A stretch of DNA of 64,000 nt, taken from positions 401,001-465,000 of the forward strand of contig WPIO01000101.1 in the NCBI GenBank assembly GCA_009760855.2. The letters are read 5' to 3'. Origin of the DNA: Cristatella mucedo (Eukaryota > Bryozoa > Phylactolaemata > Cristatellidae). Position 1 is the stretch's first letter; each line of letters starts with the position of its first letter. Both the position numbers and the translations under genes were made by a program. This document shows, piece by piece, positions 12,283-40,280 of this stretch. The notes beneath the pieces were generated by a model. That model was not told where the DNA came from, did no database searches, and was given only the letters and a program-made list of their open reading frames with translations.

Positions 12283-13030
12283 AAAATAATAATAAACCAT
12301 TGCACAGCACCCCAGAGAAAAATTAGTCTCTTTTTAGGCACTTTACACGTGCTGAAAATGAAGCATAATGTCATGGTTAGTGGTAACATGCACAATTTCA
12401 ACAAGCATAGAATGGTTAGATGTGGCATGCACAGTGTCAAGATGCAAAATATGGTTAGTGGTAGCATGTAAAGTGTCAGCACGTATAAGCACAAAAAGGA
12501 CGAACATCACAAGGACCCACTCAATGCTGTGATAAGCAGGTGCGTTTTTAACTTCTTTTTAAATGTCTTCATGCCAGGTGATGTCGGGAGTGAGTTTCAC
12601 GCTTTCAGAGCAAACCAACTGACAGTCTCCTACGGATTTGAGGTTCATACGAGGTATAACTAAACGATTTGAGTCAGATCAGCCGGTTAGAGATTACTGG
12701 CGTGGTGAGAGAGTAGCCATGATAGGTAGGCTGGAGCCAGAGAATGAAGGGGCCTAAAAGTGAGTGACAGATTCCTTGAAGTCAATGCACTGCTTAATTG
12801 AAAGCCAGTGCAGGTCAGCTAGAAGTGGTGTGATGTGGAAACTGCGTAGCTCACAACAGACAAACCTAGCTGCTGAGTTTTGCATCAACTTTAAGCGCCT
12901 GACTGGGCAGACCATTAGACTAGCAAGCAGTGAGTTACAGAAGTCAAGACGGGATGTTTCAAATGCGTGGACCAATTTGGACGTAGTATCCCCGTCTAAG
13001 CAAGTTTAAATTCGAGCAATGTTATGTAGA
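12283..13030 (-). mobile_element. L2-A 3' part, decayed
   Basis: Tail ATTATTATTTT with the degenerate end at 12283-12330, 3' UTR to 12560, then thumb/C-terminal coding remnants (12754-12975: VHAFETSRLDFCNSLLA, RRLKLMQNSAARFVC, HITPLLADLHWL). Several stops and a short insertion are present. Confidence 0.8.
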
Positions 13031-14726
13031 TTTTTATGCTTAACGTGTGTTTTGCTTTCTTTGTCTTTGTGATTCAGCTCAGTTCCGACGCGCTGCTGCA
13101 AGCGAGCAGAAGACTCCGCCGCCGCTGTCCTGCCCCTTCCAGCTGCTGCCGGCACGCACGTGCCGACCTCGGAAGCCGCGGTGGCGGCAGCAGCAGATGC
13201 ACGGGCCGTGTGTATGTGTCTAAAATATAGACCTAAGCTTTGACACTGTCTAAAAGACAGCCTGCACCTTAGCTATATGTAGCTGAGACCGTTGTATTTC
13301 AAAAGCCAAACACAAGGTCAAGAATAGAGCGTGGAGGTCTCAAAAATTTGTTTTCCTTGAGCTGGATGGATCAGGAAGATGTCCAGTCGCCGGGGCAATG
13401 TACATGCATGCAATCAAAGTCGGCTGTGCCTGTCACGTGCTTTGTCTTGCTCCTGTTCCTCAGCTCCATCCACCGCGTAATTTCGCGTTCAAGCTAGTGA
13501 CTTCTCGTTTTTCGCGTCACGCTGTGCCTAGACCCATATGCTTCCTGCTGCTCCGAGTTCCACACGCACAACTCTGTCGAACAGCTCCTTAGCTTGTGGC
13601 AGGATCGACAATCGCAGACATGAAAGAATCGATCATTGGAGACGTGAAAGGATTGGTCACTGTGTGGAGACCTGGAAGGATCGATCACTGCAGACGCAAG
13701 AGTTTCTTTCATAGTAAGCCCTGCACTAAGTGCGTAGCGGTCATTTAGGTACCCTATAACAAAGCCTTCATGCTGTTGTGTCGAAAACATATCAGGAAGT
13801 TCTCACGAAGTGAAATCAGTGATAAACGGGGTGCAACGTATTAGGAGTTACGGTACTTCCGACACTGAGCACAGCGCTCGTAACTGGTGCTAGTCTTAGA
13901 TACGTGAAAGATCCCAATATCTCTCCTCTCAAACTTAATCTCGGCTTGCAAAATTCGAAAATGTTGGCGATGCTTCATTTCCTATGTTGGGTAACTTTTT
14001 TGTTGTCATTCCTTAGTGAATTCATCGGTACGATGCTGCAAGAGGCTGGTTGGTTACTTGATTTGTAAACCCCTAACTTACCAAAGCTTACCATAATTCC
14101 TGACCAGACTTTTTATAGATCCTCAATGATGATTCCAAGTGTTGTGATACAGTCTAACAGTAAGTCTTTGATACACAGAACCAGTGGTGTGCCGATGTAC
14201 TGCAATCTATGGTTTGTTAGAGCACGTGTGTGATCTGGTTGTACAGTGGTGTGAGCGCTGTGTTTTTAATATTCAAGTGTCAGCCTTCGCTTTAAATTAA
14301 ACAATTTACTTCCTTCGTGAAAATACTTAAATTCTACTTTTGGTATACGTTAGTTGGCTATCTTTAAGATGGTTAATCAGTGCAAGCAGCTATTTAGCTC
14401 AGTAACGAGAATGGGGATACATGGGTACAAAAGTACTAACCTTAACTTTAATGCCTCTAGAAATGTCGAGCAAACGTAAGAAACGTCATCCGTCATTCGC
14501 CATCATTGGTTCGGTCACCATCAGCTTGCTATCCCGAGCTTTTTACCAGGGCTCTGCTTTTATGTTAACCGCATGTGGTGTAGCTGTTCATTTTGTGAGG
14601 GCCCGAAGCTTAACGTTGGTTTATTACATCCATGCTCCATAGACATGTAGACATTGACTTTGCTTGGCTGCCGCACAGCTAGTAAAAATATTTTCACCAG
14701 GGCTAGCTTACAGCATTTAGCTGAGA
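13031..14726. other. Unassigned sequence with a degenerate 26-28-bp tandem repeat
   Basis: At about 13600-13705, four degenerate units alternate GGATCGATCA-type and GACGTGAAAG-type blocks. The rest shows no recognised gene. 14421-14720 has short open frames without domain features. Confidence 0.5.
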
Positions 14727-15225
<499 letters not shown>

Positions 15226-15257
<32 letters not shown>

Positions 15258-15305
15258 TACCCTTGCATAGCGCACTTAGAGAACTGAATCTAATTCTAGG
15301 CAATT
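15226..15305 (-). mobile_element. L2-A or SINE-A 3' tail fragment with (ATT)10
   Basis: On the minus strand, AGATTCAGTTCTCTAAGTG then CGCTATGCAAGGG and ATT repeats: the common 3' end of L2-A and SINE-A. The microsatellite continues from this tail. Confidence 0.7.
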
Positions 15306-15371
15306 AACAGATTCTTTTTAGAAGGCATTACCAAATGATTGTTGGGAAAATCCGCAAGCAGCAGGTCCAGT

Positions 15372-15575
15372 GTAATGGGCTAACTCCTCTCCGAGCTAGC
15401 TTCTCTCCGATACAGCTTCTCTCCTAGCTAGCTCGAAGACGAGCTAGCTTCTTTCTACGCTAGCTCGTCTTCGAGCTAGCCCCTCTCTAAGCTAGTTCTT
15501 TTCAGATCTAGCTCCACTCCGAGCTAGCTCATCTCTGAGCTAGCTCTTCTCCGAGCTAGCTACTCTCTAAGCAGC
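15372..15575. repeat. Palindromic GAGCTAGCTC minisatellite
   Basis: About eleven degenerate 16-18-bp units (TCTCCGAGCTAGCTCT type). Two hairpins stand out: 15426-15449 (10-bp arms around AAGA) and 15459-15480 (9-bp arms around TCTT), which are also complementary to each other. Confidence 0.85.
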
Positions 15576-16369
15576 GTTTCGCCTCAGTGGTGCTCCCCAA
15601 AGCATTACCAGTGCCACTCATTGCAGTTCAGCCAGTGCGCTTTCAATTTGTCACGCTTAGCCATGCATTGTTCGCTATCCGAGAATCTTTTTCTGGATAG
15701 ATCCAGCAGATCGTATCACTAAGAAATCGGCCGTTTCAACCTCACCCTTGCTGGCCAGCCATTGTTGAATGGACGAAGCTATCTTTTTACTTGATCTCGT
15801 TCGAGCCACGGCCGAAGCGAGTTTGCTATTTGCATAAAATGACCGTCGCTTTCAAAGCCGTCAGGGCGCGGTCATCGAAGACGAGTGCTGGGAATGCATA
15901 GTTGTTTACGATGTGCTCCCAAAGTTCTTTGAGCAGGCCGACGACTGTGAGGTAAGTCCGGTCGAAATGACTCGAAGTGACTCGGTGCACATCGACACTG
16001 GCGAGCTGGAAAGCACGGTAGGCGTGCACGCCTCGAGCGATAGGCGAAGTCCTTCAATTTCGGGTCAGAATTCGGCCAGAGGTCAAAGCTTCCTCTGGGC
16101 TTCTTCACTGGCCGTTTCTTTCCAGTTCTTGATTCGTACTCAGCGGCACGTCGCCTCAGTCGCGGACTCGGGTTGCTTTAGAAATGTGCCCAGCCCAGCA
16201 ATCATCACCCGGGGCCGTTGAATTCACTTCCAGTCCACATTCCTCGGATTTTTGCAAGTCAAAAAGCCTTCGGTGGCTCTCTTTCATTACTATGTGCAGT
16301 CTAATGAGACAGGCTATTTCAGCGAGCTGCCCAGCCTGCGAGAGAGTTGTAAACCGAAGTAACGAAAGT
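15576..16369. other. Unassigned sequence
   Basis: Nothing recognised. Short open frames on both strands at 15826-16221 have no domain or splice support. Confidence 0.5.
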
Positions 16370-16525
16370 ACGAGCGGACCGAGCCATGCTCAGACACGAG
16401 CGGACCGAGCAATGCCCAGACACGAGCGGACCGAGCAATGCTCAGACACGCGCGGACCGAGCAATGCTCAGACACGAGCGGACCGAGTAATGCTCAGACA
16501 CGAGCGGACCGAGAAATGCTCAGAC
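16370..16525. repeat. 26-bp tandem array, six copies
   Basis: Six head-to-tail 26-bp units, each starting ACGAGCGGACC and ending TGCTCAGAC, with one or two substitutions per copy. There are no spacers. The array is open in one forward frame only because 26 is not a multiple of three and stops happen to be absent. Confidence 0.95.
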
Positions 16526-16569
16526 ACGCGCGGCCATCACGAGTAGGCGGTGTCTGATGGAACGATGCA

Positions 16570-16725
16570 TCGGCAGGCTTTCACGGATAGGCACGCCTGC
16601 TCGAGATTTATACACCGAGGTATTGACAGTAAAATTTAATCGAGAAATACCTCGGCAGGTCTCGGAATCACGCATAGGCACGTCTGCTCGAGAGTTGCAT
16701 ACCGAAGTATCCAAAATACGGGTGG
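16570..16725. repeat. Pair of about 42-bp direct repeats
   Basis: ATAGGCACGCCTGCTCGAGA (from 16586) recurs as ATAGGCACGTCTGCTCGAGA (from 16673). The similarity continues for about 20 bp to ACCGAGGTAT / ACCGAAGTAT. Confidence 0.7.
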
Positions 16726-16744
16726 CAAGAGTAATACCTAGGAT

Positions 16745-16878
16745 GACTAGCCATCATTTGAGCATGCTACCACTAACCATTCGCTCGTGCTTCCTTTGCA
16801 GCAAATGTAAAGTGCCCAGACAGAGATTTGAGTTCTCTGACGGCACTATATCAAATGCATTATTGTTATTATTAAGTC
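16745..16878 (+). mobile_element. L2-A 3' tail fragment
   Basis: CATGCTACCACTAACCATTCG, then GCAGCAAATGTAAAGTGCCC, then TTTGAGTTCTCTGACGGC and ATTATTGTTATTATT: the last 130 bp of L2-A only. Confidence 0.8.
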
Positions 16879-17756
16879 CATTAGGTTGTCAAGACAGTTT
16901 CGGCGGCAGCAGTGTGTTTAAGGAGTCCGATCAGGGCCAAGAAGGACGCCCAACATTGCGCTTCAGATAGGTCCACACGAAGAGCAGGGCCCGCTGGCCC
17001 CTTGGCAGTGCTCATGAGCGAGATACACCACAAATCCCAAGGCCAACAATGAAAGGCGGGACAGGCAGATTGCACGAACAATTGCTGCTGCGCCATTACC
17101 GTTAGCTGACCGTGACGCAGTAACCAAACGGGCCGACGTCGACGACTCGGGTGCAACACTCAACAAGTGCACATTTAATCAGTAAAATTGCTAGTCAGCT
17201 GCACAAGCCCGGCATAGAGCAACATGAACAACTTCAAGCCACAAAAAGAGACGGCGAGCGAGAGAAGGGTCGTCGTTTGTCTGGCACCATCGAGTCCGAA
17301 ATAAATAGCAAACGTGGAAAATCTTTCGGGCGTGAATGCCTGCCACGCGTTCTCCGAAGTCCACTGCTGTCGCCACCATACATCGTCGTCGCGTTGTCCT
17401 CATAAAACCCTTTCAAACAGGCACCTACGCTCTCTCTCCAATTTCTGACAGTGGGGCTGGCTGAGAGGCAAGAGCAAAGGCGTCTGCTATGACTGCCATG
17501 TGGTGCACAGTATGCGAAAAAGCGTCGGTGTGTGCGCTAGAGCCCGTGGCAAGCGTGCGAGAGTTTCTGCTGGTTGCAGCCGAGATCGGCTGCTGCGCGG
17601 CATCATCGCCGCCATTGAGGTCATGGACAAATTTTGGAATGGTTTTCAAAGACGCAGCGACAGCGCTCGCTGCGTCTTTGCTGGCATGATTTCTCGCTCT
17701 CTCACACGCTCGTGCATGTGCGAGCTCGCCGCTCCTCGAGCTCGCTCCGCGTGGCT
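16879..17756. other. Presumed 3' flank/3'UTR side of the mec-8-like gene
   Basis: No separate gene was seen. An ATTAAA on the minus strand lies at 17174-17179. The extent of the 3'UTR cannot be set from the sequence. Confidence 0.35.
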
Positions 17757-33159
<15,403 letters not shown>

Positions 33160-35210
33160 GCTCTTCGGCGGCGAACGGACGGACGGACGCCCTTTCGGTT
33201 ACGGTCGCTGTCGTTGTGCGGCTGCTACTCGCGGCGAGCTGCGCTTTACTCGCTACCACCGTTGCGGTCGCGGAGGCGATGGTCTCTGTTGCAACGCCTG
33301 GCGAGCTCTCGGCGAGTCGTTCGAGCTCGACTAGGGCGACGTCGGCGACGTCGGTCGGCAGGACGAGACGAGACGGCGGCGACCCGGTCGAGCAGCGGTG
33401 GCGGCAGAGCTCCTCACTCGTCGGCTGCGCACTCGAGACTGCCCGCCTGGAGTGCCGCGCCTCCGCCCCTGTATTGGCGACCGGACTCCCAGCAGCCTCC
33501 TCCTCCTCCTCCTCCTCCTCCTCGCAATGGCTCGACTACGTCATCGAATCGCTCGAGTGGGCTCGGCGCAGCGGGCGTGGCTCACTGCGCCGGCAGGCCG
33601 TGCCGGCGGGGGCCGTCATTCGCAAATAAACAAATGAATATCTCTGGGTCTCTCCTGCCTTTTGTGTCCAACAAAGAGTATCCGATCCTCTCGCCGGCCA
33701 CTCGTCGGCAGCCACTCGCGCTTTCATTCACGAGGCCCCCCTCCCCGTAGGAGGCAGAGGTGCAGAGCGGCGCTCCGTCCGAGCGGGGGAGGGGAGGGGC
33801 AGAGAGCGAAGGGGGAGAGGGCGTCGCATGGGTCGAGAGCCGAGCGGCTCGCAGCCACCGTCCGCCCGACGACGGCGTTTTGGGGGCGAACGAAAAGAGG
33901 GGGCGAACGGGGGTGGCACGGCGAAGGAAAAGAGAGCAGCCGCTCAAGCAGCCGGCCTCCGGCCGAGGAGCGACTCGAGGCCGAGCTCAAAGCCGAGGAG
34001 CGACTCAAGCATGGCGGCGGCCGCCGTCGAGTGGCCGCCGTCGACCGGTCGCCGCTCGGCGCCGCCCGCTGGCCGGTCCCCAGATCAAAGACGGAAGTGA
34101 GGTTTCCTCCGGCACAGTAGCAGCGGCGACCTCAGCCGCCGCCGCTGCCGCCAACGTCGTCGCCGCCGCCGCCCGCTGCTGCCGATGCCGCTGCGGGCCC
34201 TAGACCACCGGACGAGGCGAGCGGCGGTGATAAAGGAATAGACGCGCTGCGTGTGGGCCTTGGCGCGAGCTCGGCGACGCCCTAGCTGGTGAGGAAGAGG
34301 AGGAGGGTCGAGTGCGACGAGAGTCGTGTGCGACGCCGCCGCAAGGAGACGCTGGTAAGCTGCGGCCAGTCGACGAATGAGGGCCCTGGAGGGGCAAAGC
34401 GAAAGAGCGTGCATGCACGTGCTTGTACTATGCCTGCCGCTTGCGGACGCTACCAGCAAACATTCGGTAATGCTTTATATGCAGCATCTATAAAGTGGTA
34501 AAGGTATTCAGTTATCTGATGGCACTATACAAATGCATTATCGTTATCATTATTGATATTGTTATCATTACCTGGCGGAGATAGCGAGCGACGCTGCTGG
34601 CGCTAGCAGCGGTGACAGTAGCGCGTCCCCGTTTTGGACAGGCATCGCGCTGCGAGTAGGGCGCTCTTGTCGGGCGGGAGGTTGGCCGACGAGTGGGGAA
34701 GTGCTGGGTACCCGAACACGAACTGTCAGATTGACGAAGAGCTGAGCGCCTCGGAAAAAAAATATAGCGACGCTGGTAGCCCCGGGAAACAAGAGCGAGT
34801 CGCGGCGTCATCACTTCGTTGGTCGAACCCATGACCGCCGACGGCAGAAGAGTCGGACCGGATCCGGATGCAGAGCGAGCCTCTCTCTATCGCGCCCGCG
34901 CACGCGCAAGAGGAAGAACAGCGGAAGAGAGAAGCCTAGCTGAACAAGGACGGCAAGTTGGGGCTGTGCGCAGCGAACAAGGTTGGGCTTGAGAAAGAGA
35001 TGCTGCGGCGAGCGACGGCGGCGGCGGCAACACAACGCGAACGCTCTGCCGCGGCAGGAGTAGCTCAGGCGTCGTGGAGCGTCTCTCGCGGCAGTCGTTT
35101 GGCGGCCTCGGAGCGCCGGGACGGCGGCGGCGGCACGGTTCGCTGCCCACAGTGCGCCTACGAATAGGGGGCGGTGAACGATTGCTCCAGCAATTGAGAG
35201 TGGCTTATGA
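33160..35210 (-). promoter_or_regulatory. GC- and CpG-rich presumptive promoter/5'UTR of the mec-8-like gene
   Basis: About 2 kb of sequence directly upstream of the exon 1 start codon is dense in GCCGCC and CGCGAG-type sequence with many CpG. It contains (CCT)9 at 33496-33523. Long overlapping open frames on both strands are a side effect of the GC content. No TATA box or transcription start can be fixed. The promoter assignment is inference from position and composition. Confidence 0.4.
34495..34575 (+). mobile_element. L2-A 3' tail fragment
   Basis: ATTCAGTTATCTGATGGC, then ACTATACAAATGCATTATC and an ATTATT-like end. Only the terminal 75 bp is present. Confidence 0.6.
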
Positions 35211-35242
35211 GCTCTATGCTTTGAGCCGTAAGCGAGTTAGTA

Positions 35243-35365
35243 ATAATTTTTGAAATAATAATAACGATATATTTGTATAGCGCCCTCAGCTAACTCGATC
35301 TCTTTCTAGGCACTTTGCATACGTTGCGAAGGAAGCACGGTCGTATGGCTAGTGGTAGCAGGTTT
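35243..35365 (-). mobile_element. L2-A 3' tail fragment
   Basis: AATAATAATAACGATATATT, then TGTATAGCGCCCTCAGC, TCTCTTTCTAGGCACTTTGC and ATGGCTAGTGGTAGCA: the L2-A 3' UTR in reverse orientation. Confidence 0.75.
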
Positions 35366-35840
35366 GTAAGTTAGTAGGTAGTAGGTTAGTCGGTTCCTCT
35401 CTGCGCGCCTTTCTCGGCTGCCTCTGCAGGCGGCGGCACTAAAAATCCTCCGCCGCTGCCTCCCCTCCCCCGCCCGCCACGTCCGTCGGTGAGGCGTTCA
35501 GCGGATTCGAGCTGCGGGAGTAGGGGAATGTCACGTTGTGTATCTGCCTGCGCCAGTCTCACTACCGGCGCTTTGAGCTTGTCAAATGCGTGACCTTTCG
35601 CTGGCCCGCGCCGTTAATTATCTTAGCGACAGCGACGGGCCCTACAACCGTGTCCACTCTCCAGCCGGCGGCGAACCGCGAGCTATTGCCTCGGCCGGCG
35701 GTTTGATCCTACAGCGGCGCCGGATTTTCGGGAAGATACTCGGGGGGGGGGAGCGGAGTTCATGGCTGCGGCCTCCGCCGGCGGCGCTGAGCTACTCCTG
35801 CGTTTTGAGCGAGCTGCGCATGCGTACTGGCTCGCGGAGC

Positions 35841-35940
35841 CTCCTAGATCGATGAGAGCGCTCCTAGATTGATGAGAGCGCTCCTAAATCAACGAGAGCG
35901 CTCCTAGATCGATGAGGGCGCGCCTAGATTGACGAGTGTG
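35841..35940. repeat. 20-bp tandem array, five copies
   Basis: Exactly five 20-bp units of the type CTCCTAGATCGATGAGAGCG, diverging toward the right end. Confidence 0.95.
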
Positions 35941-37464
35941 CGGCATCGATTCAGGGACGATTGAAGGTGGCAGCTGAACGAAAAATGAGCGCCCTGTGAC
36001 GAAGTAAAGCGGAGGTGTCCAGAAAGCGGTCACTAGTGGGCACCGGTCACGTGCCCGACTACGATATCGTGTTTTCTGATGAGGATGATAGCGCAAGACC
36101 GTTGAAAGGTGTGTCGCTGGTGAATAGCGCGGTGATTTCTGCGATATTTGACTAACTTACAGGCTTCTTCAAATTGTCGCTCGATTAAAAAGAGCCTGCT
36201 AACCACCTAAGAGTTCTGCCATTCCGAAACCGATAAGTTTCTGCAAATGTATAGCCACTACAGTATGCGTTCGCTTAAACACTACTGTTTACTTCGCCTT
36301 TGCTTTCACGCTAAAGTTTGGTCAGCAAGTGTCATCTTTGTGACAAAATAATTTTTGAGGATTTTTACGCAGAAACATCCGACGCTCCAAAAAGACTTTG
36401 CACTACACTACGCTTTTAGACAAGCTTAGATATATCTGTCGGATTGTCGACTGCCGGACAGCTGACATACTTGTTCGAGGTCATTTCAAGTGCACGGCCG
36501 TTCGGTCTTCGACTGAGCAAACGATTTTCCCTGATTAAGTGCCTTGCACAGCCGTTGAAGCACCCTTGCTTCTTGTCTACGCAAGCCATGCATCGCAGCC
36601 GATTACTATGCCAATTCTCTGTTAAGTTCTTGATCAAAGTACTCGCCTTAAAAAACTCACTAAGTCATCCTTTACTGCCCACTCCTTTACTGCCCACTCC
36701 TTTACTGCCCACTCCTTTACTGTCCACTCCTTTACTCTCATCTCTTCTTGTCTCCTCTATGCTCGTTTCCTCTCGTCTCGTCCTCTCTCCTCTCCTCTCT
36801 CTGCGAGCCGTCCACTAGCTCAAGCTTTAATTATCGGAGAAGCTTTGCAAGCACCCACAGCCATCAAGAGACGTTGTCCTCCATCCGCTACTCCTAGCCA
36901 GAAATATCTTCATCATGCGGTCACATGCGACTCTGCATGCGAGGACAGCCAGTCTTCCCTCAACAGTTCTTCCGGGCGTGAACAGTCGCCAGGTGGTTTA
37001 TTTCTTGCGTTCGGCGTTCAGGCAGCGTTGACTTACTCCCCGAAGGTGTAGCTGTGTACGCTTCCACAGACTGCCGACACTGGCTCGTTGCTGCCATTTA
37101 AATGCAGTTATCTCCTACCGTACGCCAGTGGGAATCGAGCAGTCTGGCGGTAGTGAGGCGTGTCACATTTATCTACTATTCATACTAAACAGCGCCATCG
37201 CCGACATCTAACGGTTTCCGCGCATGGCTAAACGCGCTGGAACTGCCGGCAGCCAGCCTTGACGAAAGGACCAAATCAACTGTCTGATTGGGCGACATCG
37301 AGATGACGAGAAGCAAGAACTACGGGCGGCTACTCGAGCGACCGTCAGCAGTGGCTTGCTGAGTTGTATACAGCTCGTTAGCGGTTAGACGTCTTTTCTG
37401 CGGCTCTGCAAATTAAGAGCGAATAGCTTCTAGAGAAGTCACCTGACTTCAGCCCGCTACCAGT
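35941..37464. other. Unassigned sequence with a 15-bp tandem repeat
   Basis: Four copies of TTTACTGCCCACTCC (36671-36730), then a CTCTC-rich stretch to about 36800. No gene was recognised. Confidence 0.6.
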
Positions 37465-37870
37465 AATACTAATACGGTAGTTTAGCACATTTAGTGAACT
37501 AAACTTCTTGCAAAGCACTGCACATATGCTGTAAAGGAAGCGCGTCAATAAGGGTGAGCCGTGATGGCACACTAGGTAAGGTGGTTGATCTTCACGACAT
37601 TTGTCCCAAGGTCGTAGGTTGGAATGCTTCGGCGGGCGATCCTTTATTACCGCTTGGAGCGGTAGTGATAGCCTCTGAGGCTCGTCTGCCGCTATAGAAA
37701 AAGAGGCTGTCAAATCAGCACAGCGTCAGCTCGCGTAAGCACACCAGGGACAATGCGCAAAGATCCAGCAAATACTGTGAAGAACGGGTGCGTTTGTAGC
37801 TTAATTTTAAACGTCTTCAAGTCAGGATATGTCGCGACGTCAGTCGGGAGTGAGTCGCAGACCCGATGCC
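37465..37870 (-). mobile_element. L2-A 3' region, decayed and split by SINE-B
   Basis: 37465-37545 is a degenerate L2-A tail (AAACTTCTTGCAAAGCACTG, TGCTGTAAAGGAAGCG). 37722-37870 resumes with CAGCGTCAGCTCGCGTAAGC, the continuation of the same 3' UTR, and reaches CGTCAGTCGGGAGTGAG. The SINE lies between. Confidence 0.65.
37546..37721 (+). mobile_element. SINE-B inserted in an L2-A remnant
   Basis: Head GAGCCGTGATGGCACACTAG, B-box region GTCGTAGGTTGGAATGC, then GGCGATCCTTTATTACCGC, GATAGCCTCTGAGGCTC and GAGGCTGTCAAATCAGC. The order is the same as in the other SINE-B copies. Confidence 0.75.
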
Positions 37871-38067
37871 GCGGCGTTGAGCGTAGATAGAGAGGCGCTC
37901 GCGTCCCCTAGCTCGCTCGCTCGCTCTCCAACTGCCCAAAGCGATCGCTCGGGAGACGCAGCATGCGGCGGCGGCGGCAGCCCGCGCGAGCCAGACGGGC
38001 TTGCAGCTCACGAACGCAGCTCGATGGCTCGCGCTTTCTAGGAATAGACGACGCTTTGTTTGAGCAA

Positions 38068-38115
38068 ATTGAGCTCCGGCCGATAGATAGGCCGCGAGCC
38101 GCGCCGGAGCTCAAT
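38068..38115. repeat. Perfect 13-bp inverted repeat
   Basis: ATTGAGCTCCGGC (38068-38080) and its exact reverse complement (38103-38115), 22 bp apart, within GC-rich sequence. Confidence 0.9.
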
Positions 38116-38760
38116 GCGTGGGAGATCGATGCAGATCGCGCGGCTCACTCTGCTCCCCAATGCTCGGGCACCGATTACCAATTAACCGCACGATGTCGAC
38201 GGTCGGAGTCGAGCGCTAGGCGACGCGGCTCGCGTCGCTCACTCCCGAGAGCGATGCGAGCCGCCATTGAGACGTGCTGAAATTAAAAGCGTAACCGGTA
38301 TCGCGACTCGGCTGAGAGCAGGCACGTGACCCGATCCGCTCCTCTGTAACAAAGCGCCGCCGAACTCTGGCTGCGACTCGGGGCCTTTCGAATCCGAAGG
38401 CCGCAGCAGCGCCAGCGGCGGTGGGGACTCGCCGCCGCTGCGAGCTCGTCGTGCTAGGAGGCTCTTCGTGCACGGAGCTCGCTCTTCGAGAACTTCGTTC
38501 GCATGGAGCGAACGGCTAGAGCGACCCGCACCGACGGGCGTCTCGCGTCTCGAGAGGTCTCGTCGCGTCTCACGAGGGGGCGAGCTCGCCAGCGCAGCAG
38601 CGGGCAGGCACACACGCTGTAAGGCAACGCGCTGCACGGCGGCTTCGCTGCTGCTCGAATTCACCCTACACGGCTGAAAGCTCGCCTGAGCCAGGCCGTC
38701 GCGTCTGGGAGCAGCCCGCCTGGGGGTCACCGGGGGTCACCGGTTGAGCTAGCCGCCGAG

Positions 38761-38833
38761 ATTGGCCGCCGGTATTGGCCGCCGGTATTGGCCGCCGGTA
38801 TTGGCCGCCGGTATTGGCCGCCGGTATTGGCAG
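38761..38833. repeat. 13-bp array with repeated inverted CCAAT boxes
   Basis: Five exact tandem copies of ATTGGCCGCCGGT plus a sixth ATTGGC. Each unit carries ATTGG (inverted CCAAT, the NF-Y core). The surroundings (37.9-39.4 kb) are GC-rich and CpG-rich. Confidence 0.95.
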
Positions 38834-39454
38834 CTGAGCGACGGCAAAACTGCGACAAACGAGCGTTGTGAGCAGCGCGGGTGCAGCGCTGCTGCCGCCG
38901 CCGCCGCCGCCGGTCGATGAGCCGGTCCGACCCACCCGACGAGCCTTCCGAGCCGCCGCAGAGGACGGCGGCTCGGCACAAAGCCTCGACGAGGCCGAGG
39001 CCACGTCGACCGCATCAGCCCCTCCCGGCCGCCCGTATGGGGCTGGCCTGGCAGCGGCGCGACAGGACTCGTTTGCATAGTTAATTATTACGCTCTCGGT
39101 CGACGTCTCCGGCGACGCGCTGACGCCGACGAAAGCCTCGAGCTTCGGCGAGCACTCGAGCACCCGTCCAGGCGAGCCGTGTCTGGCTGCAGCCGGGTTC
39201 CGTCTTCGCCCGGTCTCCGCGAGCGACGCGCAGACAGCACCTGCTTGCGACGGAACTCCCGCGGCGAGCCTAGTTTCTCTCTCGCGCGTGCGTGTGCGGT
39301 CGTCGTCGCCACACGCAGCTGGCACGCGTAGTCGCGTGCAGCCGCCGCCGCCGGCTCGTGGTCGCTGAAAATGCTAATGCATCCAGTGCGAGGTCTTTGG
39401 CCCCCCCCCGCTCCGAACGCTAATGCGAGCTCAGCAGCGCGCGAGCGTCTGCGC

Positions 39455-39462
39455 TATAAATA
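39455..39462 (+). promoter_or_regulatory. TATA-box-like TATAAATA
   Basis: An isolated TATAAATA within GC-rich sequence (GCGCTATAAATACGCGC). No supported gene follows on the plus strand; the long frame 39371-40291 is driven by a CT repeat. Functional status is unknown. Confidence 0.25.
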
Positions 39463-39929
39463 CGCGCTGGCTTCCCTTAAGTACATAAACAGCTCGGCAG
39501 GCATGTTGAAGCTCTCGCTGCGAAGCGAAAGCGCTGCCGGCACACGGCTTTCACCCGACCTGGCGAACGTGATTTCTCGATCTGAAACTCGCCGCACTCG
39601 CCACGACTCCTCTCTCGCCGTCTCTTTCGTCGCTTACCCTTCCTTGTTCCTTCGTTGCCGCCGCCTCCTGCTCGTCCTTCTCTACCTTCCTTCTCGTCCT
39701 TCTCTTCTTTCTAAACCTCCTCCTTCTCCCCGTCCTCCTCTTCCTCACGTCACGCCCTCCTCGCCCCGCCCCCTCTGTGCCCTGCCACTCTCCCTCCTTT
39801 TATCTTTTCTGGGTGGCCTCCTGTGGTCCAAGTGCGTTGCCAAACGCCTTTACTGCCAGGCTCTGCCGTTTCATCGCACATCTTCCCTTACCCTCCGCCT
39901 CCCTTCATCTCTCCTTTTTTTTATCCCTA

Positions 39930-40280
<351 letters not shown>

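Noticed and set aside
16370-16525. CRISPR-like regular repeats
   Set aside because: The units are directly head-to-tail without spacers, in a eukaryotic setting, so this is a minisatellite.
36060-36110. CTGATGAG hammerhead-ribozyme-like start
   Set aside because: The required CGAAAC part and the pairing stems are absent.
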